A program made the position numbers and the translations under genes. This document shows positions 35,601-46,723 of a stretch of DNA of 64,000 nt, piece by piece. Source of the DNA: Pyrenopolyporus hunteri. Taxonomy: Eukaryota > Ascomycota > Sordariomycetes > Xylariales > Hypoxylaceae. Position 1 is the first letter of the stretch; every line of letters starts with the position of its first letter. The notes below the pieces were generated by a model. That model was given only the letters and a program-made list of their open reading frames with translations. It ran no database searches and had not been told where the DNA came from. Location of the stretch: NCBI GenBank assembly GCA_902806595.1, contig CADCXC010000010.1:2232001-2296000 (forward strand), in the 5' to 3' direction.

Positions 35601-36059
35601 TGAGGAGGCGAATTTCCTACGCGACCGAGTAGCTTGATTTTCGGGACCTCGACCAGCCTACAAACTTCAATTTATTACGACTTATTAAGTTAAATAACAA
35701 TTGTCCTTCTATCGACCTGTATGTTTTTTCGGTGAGATACCTATATAGGTCGCCTTGCATGATAGGACGCGTCATTTGCATCCACTAGCCTTAGCCACTC
35801 AGATGCGATTAATGTGGTACGGGTTTAAGTACACGATGGGGCAGCAATGTTCACACATTTAGAAATTCGGGGTAGAGCAATTCAGCTACTTCAAAAAAAT
35901 TTTGAACATCAGTACAAACGTATCATCCTGGTATATTCAATAATTTGATATTATTCGTGCTTTGACCGGGGGATGGGAAAGAGTGGGAGGATAAGAGCAC
36001 GATATCCAGTAATTCAACTAAAATCATTACAAATGCGTTAATAGCTTAAAGTATTCAGC
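32649..36059. other. long gene-poor interval with TAGG/ACCT repeats
   Basis: About 3.4 kb upstream of the PPxY membrane-protein gene and downstream of the proline-rich gene. TAGG/ACCT runs and GGTACC palindromes recur at about 33665-33735, 33800-33820, 35172-35190 and 35555-35572. A CT-rich leader-like stretch lies at about 33250-33450. ORFs at 33119-33571 and 34836-35171 look like shadows of this composition. No gene is supported. Confidence 0.55.
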
Positions 36060-37542
36060 TCAGCCAAACCTCTTCTCAAACTTCTTCAACATCCCAGTGA
36101 CGCCCTTTTCTAGCCGTTCCGCGTTCTGGCCTAGTTTGCTCTGACTCTCAACCTTGGGCTTATATATACCGTGCTTGGCCGCGTGCTCCTGTTCCGTTGG
36201 CCGGTAAAGCTGTTGGTGGATGTTATAGTCCACAAGACCTGGTGTTTGTTGCGTGTTGCTATAGCTATAGTTCGAATAACCTCCCGGCGGCGGTGGGGGT
36301 AAGCCTGGACTCTGAATGGAAGGCGGAGCCGGGTGGTGCTGCGTGATCTGCGGCGGCGGCGGCGGCGCGAACCCGGGCGATCCAGGGAAGTTGGCACCGT
36401 ACGGGCTTACGAGGCCTGGGGACGCCATACCAGAGACAGGGACCGTAGAGGAACGTTGCAAGTGCCCGAATTGCGTTGGCGGAAAGCCTGGGCTTGTGAT
36501 GCCAGGAGTTGGTAGCCCTGGGCTGACTATGCCGGGACTTGCCAGACCGGGATGTACCTGCGGAGGGCCAGGAAGACCAGGACCAGCTGGCGGAGCTGAA
36601 TAGTTCGTAGCTCCGTAGCCGGGAGTATACCCAGGGACGTGGTCCCGAGCTACGGCTGCTGCGAGGGGGTCATGTCCATCGTCTTCAGGCGGAGGAGGTG
36701 TCTTTTCCCGATGTATCCTCTGTTCGGTAGCCGCCGGTGCGGCCGGGTTATACGCCATAGGCGCGAAACTTTGAGGTGAGCTGCTCTTACTATCGTCTGT
36801 TACTGCTGAGGTTGGGGGTGGTGCGAAAGTAGGCACGCCCTGAGGTGCTGGTTTGGGGCTTGAATACTTGGGGTCCGAGATAGCGACATTCTCTAGTTTC
36901 TGAACTAGAGGATTCACGTCTTGGGATTGGCTATATTGCGGTGGCGGACCTGGCTCGTCTGCGACTTCTACCTGAGATGAAGGTAGGACTCGCCTCACGC
37001 CGTTGACAAATTGTAGAGCGTCGGCATGAGTCCAAAAGTAGATGTCCAGAGAGTGAAGCTTATAATGGTATTTGTTCTCGTTTCGCGGGTCATACGTCGG
37101 TAGATGCCACTGGCTTTGGTCTATCGGCGCGCCGGGCACGCCTTCAACTAAGATATTCACGAGGCATTGTTGCCGGTAGGAATACCGGACCCGGGTCCTA
37201 TCTAGAACTGTACAGCGTCATAGTCAGGTCAAAGTGCACACGGCCGATTTAACGATAGATTTCTCATCTGTTCTTACATCCGTCGAAGGCATCCTGGTCG
37301 TCTGTGCCTGGCTGGTTCGCAATCTCGATCCTCGCTCTCCGGTCGTTCGCATTTTCGAACAGGTAGATGTAAGAACCTTTGTCAAAGCGATGATGTGGCG
37401 GCTTCGCTTCGGGTGGGCTGTAGAAGTAATGGACGTCTCCGAAGCTACCAGACAGGAAGAAAGTTCAGTCACGGCGAAGCTGTTCGCTCTGCTTGGGCAC
37501 TCACAGGGTCGCAACATTTTCCTCACCGGGCCGAACCGCCAT
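36060..37542 (-). CDS. conserved fungal protein with proline-rich repeats, unknown function
   Basis: Protein of 450 aa in three exons: 37542-37505, 37444-37278 and 37207-36060. The first 130 residues form a globular domain (VHYFYSPPEAKPPHHRFDKGS, YLYLFEN-like strand, RIEIANQPGTDDQDAF, LHSLDIYFWTHADALQFVNGVRR) that I recall as conserved in filamentous fungi without a named function. A long disordered middle holds repeated SPG-L/I/F blocks (about eight), PPPP runs and one PPPQY that could bind WW or SH3 domains. The C-terminus is a basic amphipathic helix (LEKGVTGMLKKFEKRFG). No signal peptide or membrane span is seen. It is divergent from the mitoribosomal uS8m gene. The intron joins give unbroken frame and a conserved-looking N-domain. 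Confidence 0.8.
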
Positions 37543-38540
37543 CTTAATCGCGACACGACCTCAATGGTGAGACTATACGAGTAGGAGAGAGGAAAGGTGC
37601 AGATCAGAAAAATGAAAAGAAAGTAGTAATAGTCGAGGCCAGCCTCACATACATAACAATTTATTCGATACGATCTCCGTAGAGTCTGGCAATAGCTTTA
37701 AATATTAGGTGCATTTACGACGCGGAAGAATAAAGGAGAGAATGTTGGGGAATAGAACTTTTAGGTCGCTTCTCCAAAGAGCTCACCACTCGGCAAGGAA
37801 CACTCCGACTTAGGGCGACATTTCGGAAATAGAACAATACCTACCTACCTACGTATTAGATGGTACCACCCATGTTTGTTGCTGCGCATTCGTCCAACCA
37901 TCTGTCCAACCACGGGAGGGGGAAGAAGGGGAAAGGGGACGGTCAGGGAGGGCGCAGAATGAGAGCTGTTCGGCGCTTAGCTGCCCACTTGAATGTTGTA
38001 GAGCTGAGATGGCGGGGTAATTCTGAAGGCCAATTAGATCCAATGGTTTTAGGGCTCTGCTTCACGTCTAGACTTATCGATAAGACATTTAGTTATATAT
38101 AAGGTACCTACCAGGTACATAGGTAGCTCGGAGGTACCGACGTACCTACCATGTATGGTAGGTACCTAGAACATCTTAGGTAAGATGCGATTGGGGATGG
38201 AATTCATGGAGACCCGCTATATTTTCTTCTCTTTTTTCTTCCTATTCTACCACTTTATTGGTCAGTGAAGGTGGTGGTGATAGCTTCGCCTTGGACGACA
38301 TTACGGTTTCTCAAGTTAAAATATCTAGGTGCTGGACCGACGATTTTTCCAATAGATCGACCGAGGCGACGCGAAGATTACTATTTAACGCCCACCAGCA
38401 TTTATATTCCCGGTCCCCTCGACCGGCGCAATCTCTACCACCATCCACCCGACCCCTACACCCACTCACCCACCCCTCTCTCCCGTCCGAACCACCTCGA
38501 ACAGTTCCAGCCCGGCTGGACACCGCTCGCCCTCTCCAAT
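37543..38540. promoter_or_regulatory. divergent intergenic, proline-rich gene / uS8m
   Basis: About 1 kb between two divergent start codons, so it carries both promoters. It includes ACCT/TAGG microsatellites at about 37840-37855 and a cluster of GGTACC/TAGGTA palindromes at 38100-38175. A frame open upstream of uS8m from 38265 has no ATG of its own. Confidence 0.5.
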
Positions 38541-39038
38541 ATGGGTATCGCAAACGTGGTCAACATGTGCTCGCATTTGCAGAATGCGTCGCGAGCGCGG
38601 CTGGGGCTGACCTCGGTGCCACACACCAAGTACAACCTGTCCGTAGCGTTGGCGCTGCACCGGCTAGGCTTCGTATCGTTCGTGACTCGCGGTGGGACAC
38701 ATCCGCCGGACCCGGCCACGATATCTACCTTCGAGCCCGAGCCCCTGACCACGGCGAACCAGTCCCGCCAACGCCTATGGCTCGGCCTTAAGTACAATAC
38801 CAGCGCCGGTGGCGAGCCCGTCATGGCCAACATTACTCCCCTTACTACGCCCAAGCGGCCCGTAAACGCCCAGCTCAGGCAGCTCGACCGCCTCGCCCGC
38901 GGCTTCGATGCCCACCCTCATCGCGGCCTTAACATTGGCGAGACTATCATCCTGAGTACGTCCCTCGGCACCCTCGACGTCCGGGAGGCTGTGGAGCGTA
39001 AGGTCGGCGGTTTGCTGTTGTGCCGCGTTGGCCCCTGA
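38541..39038 (+). CDS. mrps8: mitochondrial ribosomal protein uS8m
   Basis: Mitochondrial small-subunit protein S8, which binds 15S-type rRNA in the central domain. Single exon of 165 aa. The start MGIANVVNMCSHLQNASRARL matches the conserved N-terminus of fungal Mrps8, followed by TKYNLSVALALHRLGFVSFV, RQRLWLGLKY and a C-terminal block (GETIILSTSLGTLDVREAVERKVGGLLLCRV) ending with the family's invariant GG-LLCRV. There is no classic presequence, as is normal for this protein. The ATG at 38541 is the first in frame. Third positions are rich in C and G. Confidence 0.93.
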   Translation: MGIANVVNMCSHLQNASRARLGLTSVPHTKYNLSVALALHRLGFVSFVTRGGTHPPDPATISTFEPEPLTTANQSRQRLWLGLKYNTSAGGEPVMANITPLTTPKRPVNAQLRQLDRLARGFDAHPHRGLNIGETIILSTSLGTLDVREAVERKVGGLLLCRVGP

Positions 39039-40078
39039 TCTACCCTTTATCCAGCCGTTCCCGGTGTTCTTTTTTTCTTGGCCCGAAGGTGATGGGCGGA
39101 ATAGCGAAATTTCAAAATTCCGGAAACGGAAACATCGCAGGGCGGATTTGGGAGGAACAACTCTTGCCGTTGGATTGGCAAAGACGGAGGATAGTGAAGA
39201 GCCCAAACTGAGGAGGCCCCGGCTAGTGAAAGAGACGAAATGAATGGTCGCAAGCATGCCCTCTAACCTCGATTTACAACAGCTAAACAAGGCCGCCTCT
39301 GTGGTTTCGGGTGCTGGGCTTACACGAAGGCTTATGATACGTGTAAATCAACATAGAACGAGTGATTCATTAGGCGGCCGGAGAGAACCAAAAGCTTCAT
39401 ATGTATAAAGATTTCCGGGTTTACGCCCCATCTACTTAGATGTACTATACCTTTTTTTCGCGTATCATCTGCCATCCAACTCACACTGATGCGAATAGAG
39501 AATACGAATACTATGCCTACCTACCTCTACGTAGGTATTAGGTCCGACACTGCCCGGAACGCTTCGTTTACCGATATAGGTATTAAGAAGTCACGTTTAT
39601 CTCTACTAATACATATGTATCTCCTGCTGAACCCTTTTCGTTATATGTACAATGATTTTACGATTAGATAGGTAATACTTCCTCCCAGTAATGGGCAACA
39701 TGGTCGGCCCCCTCTACTTTTCATCGGACAATAAAGACGTAAAACGCTCATAATGCTGGCCTAGGTAGGTATGCTGTAGGTATTGTCACTACCTATCACC
39801 TAACTCCACGGCAATGCCTTGCGCCACCAGGAAACGGAGTAGAAGAAAAAAGATCCGTATGCTCCAATGGTTTTTCAAGAGAAAAAAGGTATCATCTGCG
39901 CCTCGCCGAATACAACCAAATTTAGCCCTTTCTGTTCCAACCCCTTCCGACGCACCGAATTTTTTTTCCCGCTACGCACTCCGGGAACGAGGGCACACTA
40001 CCTAAGCATCCTTTAGGGGCATTTCCGACCTGGCCTCATACACTTAGATATCCTGAACTTTAGGCTTTTCGGTGGTCT
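39039..40078. other. convergent intergenic, 3' ends
   Basis: About 1 kb between converging genes. It has T-rich and TAGG patches (for example near 39763-39782) and no ORF with a recognisable domain. Confidence 0.55.
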
Positions 40079-42071
40079 CTAGACGAGAGTAGCCTCATCG
40101 TTGACTTCCGGCCCAGACTGTTCTTCTTGCACCTCATTGGTCTCGCTGCCGGCCGCGGACTCTTCCGTAGCCCCCTGAACTACATCCTCAATGTCTTCGA
40201 CTTTCTCTGGGTCTTGAGCAATAGTGGGCTTCGTGGCCGTAGGGTCGAAAGATTTCTCCGTAGCGTCTCCTTCGCTTCCATCCTTGCTTTCCTGGTCGGC
40301 GGTCTTCTGTTCCGCTTCCGCGTCGGACGAAGTAGAGGTGGCGGTGTCTGACGAGACTTTAGCTGTCTCGATGGCTGCTTCAGCGGTCTCAGTCTGCGCG
40401 ACGACGGGGGCAACCTCCTTTGCCGTAGGAGCTACCTTTTTAGCCGGTTTCGTGCCCTGTACCGCAGCTTTGGCTTTGTTTGTCGAACTTTGGATCTTAG
40501 TTGCCGCTTTCTTGGCGCTCCCCTCGACGTCTTTGGCCGCGGGCTTCTTATGAGCGGTAGATGGTGCACTTTGTTTACGCGGCGGAGTAATGGCCGCCTT
40601 ATCTGAGGTCTTGCTAGAACTACTTTGAGTTGGCCGCATCATCCGCGCAAGGAAGCTTTCGTCGACATGACCGTCCTTCTTAACCACCGGATGGTCCTTA
40701 GCCGTCTGCTTCGGAGGGGGACCGAGGCTTGGACGGGACCGGCCAACGGTCGAGTTCTGGCGTTTCAAGCCCTTTACGTTCGTGGTCGTGTTTACAGCGG
40801 AAAGGCTCGCTCTGCTAGGCGGCCTATGCGTAGTTGGGGCCACATTAAGATGCTGGGCGTTACCAGAAGCCCGTGACAGAGACTGCCTAGGGGGGTGAGC
40901 TGCGCTGCCATTTCCAAGCTTTGAAGCAGAGGATGCGGTGGGAGCAGTAAGAGATGTAGGTAACTTGATGGGCCGAGTGGGCGACTTAGGCTTCGGCTTC
41001 ACAAATCCAGTTCCCGATGGAGGAAGCTCCACGGGTGCTGGCTTCTTGCTGGAAGTGGCTGTCGCCTTGGCTACTGTAGGCGCGGCTGTCTTTTTAGGGG
41101 CATCATGCTCCTTCGAAGATGCGGGTGCAGCTTTCTTCTGTGGAGCCAAGCTCGGAGCGTTGGTGGGCAATTTTGTGGTGCTATTCGTTGGCCTCATCGT
41201 ATTGGGCGACTTGGGGGCTTTCGAGACGGACTTGGCGGAAGTCGAGACAGGTGTAGCTTTGGGGGCAGGCTTGTTTACGGCTGCACTCTTCGTTTTACCA
41301 TTCGTCGAAGTGGTACGCCCAGTGGGTGTCGCGCTAGTTCCCCTTGTTGCTGTCTTCTCTGTTGGGTTCCCTGGCAATAGCTTTGTCTTTGGTTCCTCCT
41401 CATCCGTCACCTTATCTGGATTTGGATTTAGCGCAAGCTTCGGGCTCTCGCTCTCCTTCTTCGGGGAGGGCTTGGGAGGAGCAGCTGGTTTTGGCGGCTC
41501 CTGAACAACTTCTTCAGGCTGCTTTGTCTTCAATACCGAAGCGTCCTTGGCCATATTATCAGCAATAACGCTCGGCTTCTCGGGAACTGGCTGTGGCGTA
41601 ATGGCATCGGCTTCGTCGCTGGCCCTCCGGCTTGGTATCGAGACGGAATCTCCGCTAGGTTCTCTTCTCAATCCTACGATGCCGTCCTTTTCGATTGCTA
41701 CAAAGGTGGTTCGAACTTTTGAGAGTGGCCGGGGAGATTGGGTGGGAGAAGGAGATCCTAGTGGTGAGAGAAGACTCAGTTAGCTGCAGCGACCAAGGAA
41801 ATGCTCGAACTAGGAGACGGCAAGTGGATGACGTAGTCAAGGGAATTAGGGGCATTAGGAAATCGAGATGGAATTGTGGGGTCAAGGATGGTTAGTAGAC
41901 TGGATGTGTATATAGGCGAGATATAGAATGATTGCTGTATGGCAAACAAGTGGGCGTTGGACATTGAGGAGGCGCCGTACCAACTGAGAGACCGGGTGAT
42001 CTGCCTCGGTCTGGAGGGTTGTTCTCACCCTTCTGCTCGAACATGGCGCGGAGGTTCCTGACTCCCGACAT
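40079..42071 (-). CDS. disordered Ala/Lys/Pro/Ser-rich protein, unknown function
   Basis: Protein of 589 aa in two exons, 42071-41981 and 41757-40079. The N-terminus has two short conserved-looking blocks: MSGVRNLRAMFEQKG with PPDRGRSPG, and (after the splice) RPLSKVRTTFVAIEKDGIVGLRR. The rest is low complexity: Lys/Ala/Pro/Ser/Thr-rich and basic up to about residue 480, then an acidic tail rich in Glu, Ala and Thr. No signal peptide, membrane span or enzyme motif is visible. The basic middle plus acidic end suggests a scaffold or cytoskeleton/nucleic-acid-binding protein, but this is only inference. The 223-nt intron is GT-AG and joins in frame. Confidence 0.8.
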
Positions 42072-44502
42072 GGCTGCGACTTATCGACTCTTCTCGCAGC
42101 TGGATCAGAAAGAGCAAAGATGACGGATATGATCAGTTGCTACCGATCATATATCAACGGTTGTCACCGCGGGAGAGTGCAGCCACCGTTTGCAAGGATG
42201 GATGGCATGCCCCTGAAGCTATCTTCTAGCGGTCGATTAATTGACGGTTGGGTCGGTCGGTTCGCGCGGTCTGAAGGGTGTACGGGTATGTGTTCGTTTC
42301 ACGTCGCGTAAAAATTGGCGGTTGGCTTGAGCCTCGGAAAGACGGGAAAAGGAATGCAACTTTTTTTTCTCTTTTCTTCTTTTCAAAAGCTCGTCCAATT
42401 CAGGGGTAACATATAAGTTGAGCCGTCAGACAGCGGGGCTGGCGTTTGATTGAGTTGGGATTGAGTCGTCGTCAGGGGTTTTTCAAGAAGCAGATAGGGA
42501 CTATGGAAAGGCAAAAGAACTGAGCAGCGAAACTTTGTCGAGTTCGACAGGAGTGAGCTAGGACTTGATATGATATGATGTGATATGGATATTGATGTAA
42601 TTGGAATTAAGCAAACGCTAACAAATGTTGCCAACTAACGAAAAAAGGATGCGGTTGAAGGCGCAAGAGAAGGAGTTATACAAGACGTATGCGATGCCAG
42701 GTAGGTAAGTAGGTAAGTAAGAGGTAGGTAAGGACGTAGAGTAAGTAGGTGAAGTAGGTAGGTAAGGTGGATGTGTGTGTGTGTGTGTGGTGTCGCGCGC
42801 CGGGAGGGAAAAGCTTAAGAGGACTGAACTGGACTGAACCGGACGGGAAGTCGAGGGCCTGAACTTTGGGGATGGGGATTATTTGCCCAGGTGGCATGTG
42901 TCCTAAATTATGTGTACTAATATGTGTACTAATATGTGTACTAATATGTCCCAATACGTTCTAATAAGATGGCCCTAAGAAAAAGAGTTCGGTTCCTTTA
43001 ATCAAATTGCCCAGTTAGGCAGGGAGGTGGATTATTCCACGTTGAATAAAGTGGGCCCAGGGGCTTGCATGAACTCTCAAAACGTGGTCTAACGGCTTAC
43101 CGAGGCGACCTGAGGGGCGGGACATTGAATTTTCGAATTATTAAGTGCCTACGGGTACAACCTACAGGTACATTACAGTCAGAAGGTGGACGTTTCGTAC
43201 TCGTAAACATTTAATTATACACATGAGTCGGTGATTCCGCCTTCTTGCACTTATGTACCTACGTACTACGTACCTCTTATGCATGTAACGTTCATAAGTT
43301 GTGTAAGTACCCCGTAGGTAGGTACCCGATGGACAAGCGGACTTCCTTTTTTTTTTCTTTTCTCATCAGTACGGACGTCATTGACACATGTAGGCAATTA
43401 GATACCTGAGGTCATCAATCAAGTGTAATACGGAAGGTGTTTTGTGCCTCTTACTGACATACACATTCGAATATATGTATTGGAGGATATAAATAGGTAG
43501 GTAAAGATTGAAACTTGGCCTTTATATCTAGATAGGTAAGTATCTACCAAACTTACACGTACATACGCTTGAACGAACCTACAGGTAAGAAACAGATACA
43601 AGTTATGAACCCTGTACATACACAAACTATTTTATACCTCGTACGTCGAAGCCGATAAATATATATATGTCAGGTGATAACCGACCTACCTAGGTAGCTG
43701 AGCAATAATTCCAGACTCAAATAAAAGCAAAGTGGCGTTCTTGTGGAATATTAAATTAGAGCCGCATGGTTGGAGTAGGCAATAGAATCTAAGAGTCATG
43801 TTATGTACCGCGTAACAAAAAACACAAGAGAGAACTACTGGCCGAGAAGACCCAGTCGCGCGGATGATACGGGAGTTTATAAGCAGCAGACCTTACCATG
43901 CGTCATTTGACAACGCTTGAAAGCCACAAGTCAATATAACGATACTGTGGTAGATGAATGGGATGTTTCAGGGCGGGCCCTCATTGGTAACAAACAGGCG
44001 CAGCCCCCGCCTAATCCTCAGATCTTCATGTATGACACTGGCCCCTTGGAAGAGAATGTCTGGTACGCAGAGATGCGGACGCCCGAACGTGGGTACCTAG
44101 GTAGGTATGTACGTATATTACCTTATATGTCCACGTATATATAGGTACCTAGTAGGTACCTATATATATACCTAAGTGTGCTATGTCTCTTCGAGGAGCA
44201 AGCATGTGCCGTACGCGGTGATGTCGTGGATTAGAACAATCCGTTCCATGTAAAATGCTGTGCTACATTAAAAGGAAAAAGAAAAAGAAAAAGAAAAAAA
44301 AATCCATAACCAGGTACCTAGGCACCTATGCAAATCCGTTTGACTTACAAACCTAGGTAGGCCAAACAGCTCTTGCCTGCGCCTATCAAATGCGCGAATT
44401 GAAGGTTAAGGAGGTCCCTTGTGGGCGCTGGTTACACATACCTTAGGTACATGTAGGATGTAGATAGGTACCCAAAGTACCCCCCATTGAATTAATTACC
44501 TG
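42072..44502. other. gene-poor interval with microsatellites
   Basis: About 2.4 kb upstream of the disordered-protein gene. It includes TAGG/TAAG runs at about 42700-42765, a GT run at about 42772-42789, three 12-bp repeats at 42910-42945, GGTACCTA palindromes at about 44090-44170 and an A-rich GAAAAA run at about 44271-44302. No gene is seen. Confidence 0.6.
42910..42945. repeat. 12-bp tandem repeat, three copies
   Basis: Three perfect consecutive copies of atgtgtactaat, followed by a partial fourth copy (atgt). Confidence 0.9.
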
Positions 44503-44504
44503 TA

Positions 44505-44845
44505 AGTCAACCCACCGTTACTCGCACCACCCTAGTAGGGACCATGCGTTTCCCATATAAAATCGCCAATTTCGCATATTCGTAATTAATTAAAAAAAGT
44601 AGATATAAATAAACGATTTTCAAATTAATAATCTATAATATATCGAAATAATGTATAAAAATTTTCATAAAATTATAAAATTATTTATAGGGTAAAAAAT
44701 AAAGAAATAATTGCGTTAACATTTTTCCATATAAAATACTAGTAAAACTGTTAACGTTTATAATTTTACGAATATTACGTAATAATTTTTATTTTTAATT
44801 TTATATTTTTATATAAAAAAACATATATATAAATACGTTAAAATA
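44505..44845 (+). repeat. left inverted-repeat arm of the fold-back element
   Basis: This arm pairs with 44985-45323 in reverse complement. The outer 60 bp are of normal GC content and nearly identical between arms; mismatches include C/T differences. The inner boundary is approximate because the AT-rich core is ambiguous. Confidence 0.75.
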
Positions 44846-44984
44846 ATATAAATATTATTTTTTCTAAATTAAATATAAAATAAAATATAAAAATATTTTT
44901 TTAAAAAATTAAAATTTAATATAAAAAAATAAAAAAATTAAAGATATTTATATAATTAATTTAAATAAAATATTATTATTTATT

Positions 44985-45323
44985 TTTTAAACGTTATATA
45001 TATTTATATTTTAATATAAAAATATAAAATTAAAAATAAAATTTATTACGTAATATTCGTAGAATTATAAACGTTAACAGTTTTACTGGTATTTTATATG
45101 GAAAAATGTTAACGCAATTATTTCTTTATTTTTTACCCTATAAATAATTTTATAATTTTATGAAAATTTTTATACGTTATTTCGATATATTATAGATTAT
45201 TAATTTGAAAATCGTTTATTTATATCTACTTTTTTTAATTAATTACGAATATGCGAAATTGGCGATTTTATATGGGAAACGCGTGGTCCCTACTAGGGTG
45301 GTGCAAGTAACGGTGGGTTGACT
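44985..45323 (-). repeat. right inverted-repeat arm of the fold-back element
   Basis: Reverse complement of the left arm. It ends ggtgggttgact next to TA and borders the LYS12 promoter. Confidence 0.75.
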
Positions 45324-45541
45324 TATTATCCCACAATTGGGCACCTGCAGAAAAGCAACACCCCCCCTTGGAAAAGAAAGGGCCCCCTTCCCCCTTCTCC
45401 GATCCCGGCAAGGTACAGAAAAGACCCCACCACCAAAATGGAATTTTATCTCCAAGAGCTCCGTCAAGCTTCATCCCCAAGCTTCAAGAGCACAGTCACA
45501 CCAACACGTCGCAACACGGCAACCCAATTGGAATTCCCGCC

Positions 45542-46723
45542 ATGGCCTCCCGCGTGCTCAGAATAGGTCAGTACATAATACCCACCCTTGCCAACACAGA
45601 AATACCCACCAATCCATTCATACCACTTTTTCCTAACCCACAATCGCCCTCCCCGTGAACAGGCCTCATTCCTGGCGATGGTATCGGCCGCGAGGTCATC
45701 CCGGCTGGGCGCCGAATCCTCGAGGCGCTGCCTGCGTCGTTAGGGCTCAAATTCGAGTTCGCCGACCTGCACGCTGGTTTTGAGACCTTCGAGCGGACCG
45801 GCGCCGCCCTGCCCGACCGCACCGTCGACGTCCTGCGCAACGAGTGCGACGGCGCCCTCTTCGGCGCCGTCTCCTCCCCCACCAAGGCCGTCAAGGGCTA
45901 CTCCTCGCCCATCGTCGCCCTGCGCAAGAAGCTCGACCTCTACGCCAACGTGCGACCCGTCAAGACCGTCCGTACCGCCGCTAAGCCCATCGACATGGTC
46001 ATCGTGCGTGAGAACACCGAGGACCTGTACGTGAAAGAAGAGAAGACCGTCGACCGCCCCGAGAGCGAGGGCGGCAAGTATGCCGAGGCTATCAAGCGCA
46101 TATCGGAGCGCGCGTCCAGTCGCATTGCTACTATGGCTGGCGAGATCGCCCTGCGCCGCCAGAAGATTCGCGACTCCTCGTCGTCCTCATCCTCCATCCA
46201 CTTGCGGCCTCTCGTCACCATTACCCACAAGTCCAACGTGCTGTCTCAGACCGACGGGCTCTTCCGCACCGCGTCGCGCGCCGCCCTATCCGCCCAGCGC
46301 TTTGCCTCCGTCCAGGTTGAGGAACAGATCGTCGACAGCATGGTGTACAAGCTGTTCCGACAGCCCGAAGCCTACGACGTCATCGTGGCGCCGAACCTAT
46401 ACGGTGACATTCTATCCGACGGTGCCGCAGCGCTGGTCGGGTCTCTGGGCTTGGTGCCTTCCGCCAACGTGGGCGAGGGCTTCGCGATCGGCGAGCCGTG
46501 TCACGGGAGCGCACCCGATATCGAAGGAAAGGGAATAGCGAACCCAATCGCGACCTTGCGCAGCGCCGCCCTCATGCTCGAATTCTTAGACCAGGAGGAT
46601 GCCGCGGCCAAGATATACGCCGCTGTGGACGCGAACCTCGAGGAGGGGAAGCTGTTGACACCCGACCTAGGCGGCAAGGCTACAACGGAGGAGGTCGTGC
46701 AAGATATCCTGAAGAGGCTATAG
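45542..46723 (+). CDS. LYS12: homoisocitrate dehydrogenase
   Basis: NAD-dependent oxidative decarboxylase that converts homoisocitrate to 2-oxoadipate in the fungal alpha-aminoadipate lysine pathway, in mitochondria. 361 aa in two exons, 45542-45566 (25 nt) and 45663-46723. Exon 1 encodes only MASRVLRI plus one base, and the splice rebuilds IGLIPGDGIGREV, the family's start. Conserved parts are KGYSSPIVALRKKLDLYANVRPVKT, VRENTEDLYVKEE, the catalytic lysine in THKSNVL, NLYGDILSDGAAALVG and the NAD-site GSAPDIEGKGIANP. A run of seven Ser within RDSSSSSSSIHLRP sits just before THKSN and looks like a lineage insertion. The ATG at 45542 is the only one in frame after the upstream stop region. The N-terminus is a weak presequence. 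Confidence 0.95.

Larger units (their letters stand above)
44505..45323. mobile_element. fold-back MITE-like element, Fot1/Pogo-type ends
   Basis: An 819-bp near-complete palindrome. The left end reads agtcaacccaccgttac and the right end is its reverse complement. Both arms continue for about 340 bp (through gggacca, cgtttcccatataaaatcgcc and the AT-rich interior), with only scattered mismatches. The element is flanked on each side by TA (44503-44504 and 45324-45325), the target duplication of Tc1/mariner-type transposons, and the AGTCAA terminus fits fungal Fot1/Pogo elements. There is no transposase frame, so it is non-autonomous. The interior is almost pure A/T, consistent with RIP. Its right end lies about 220 bp upstream of the LYS12 start codon. 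Confidence 0.8.

Noticed and set aside
38265..38540. N-terminal extension of uS8m
   Set aside because: The frame is open but begins without ATG; the ATG at 38541 matches the conserved start of the family.
40224..41504. Plus-strand Gly/Val/Ala/Phe-rich ORFs opposite the disordered protein
   Set aside because: They mirror the Lys/Ala/Pro-rich coding strand; no splice or start evidence.
45368..45541. N-terminal extension of LYS12
   Set aside because: The open stretch has no ATG in frame, and its composition (Pro/Ser/His-rich) does not look like a presequence.
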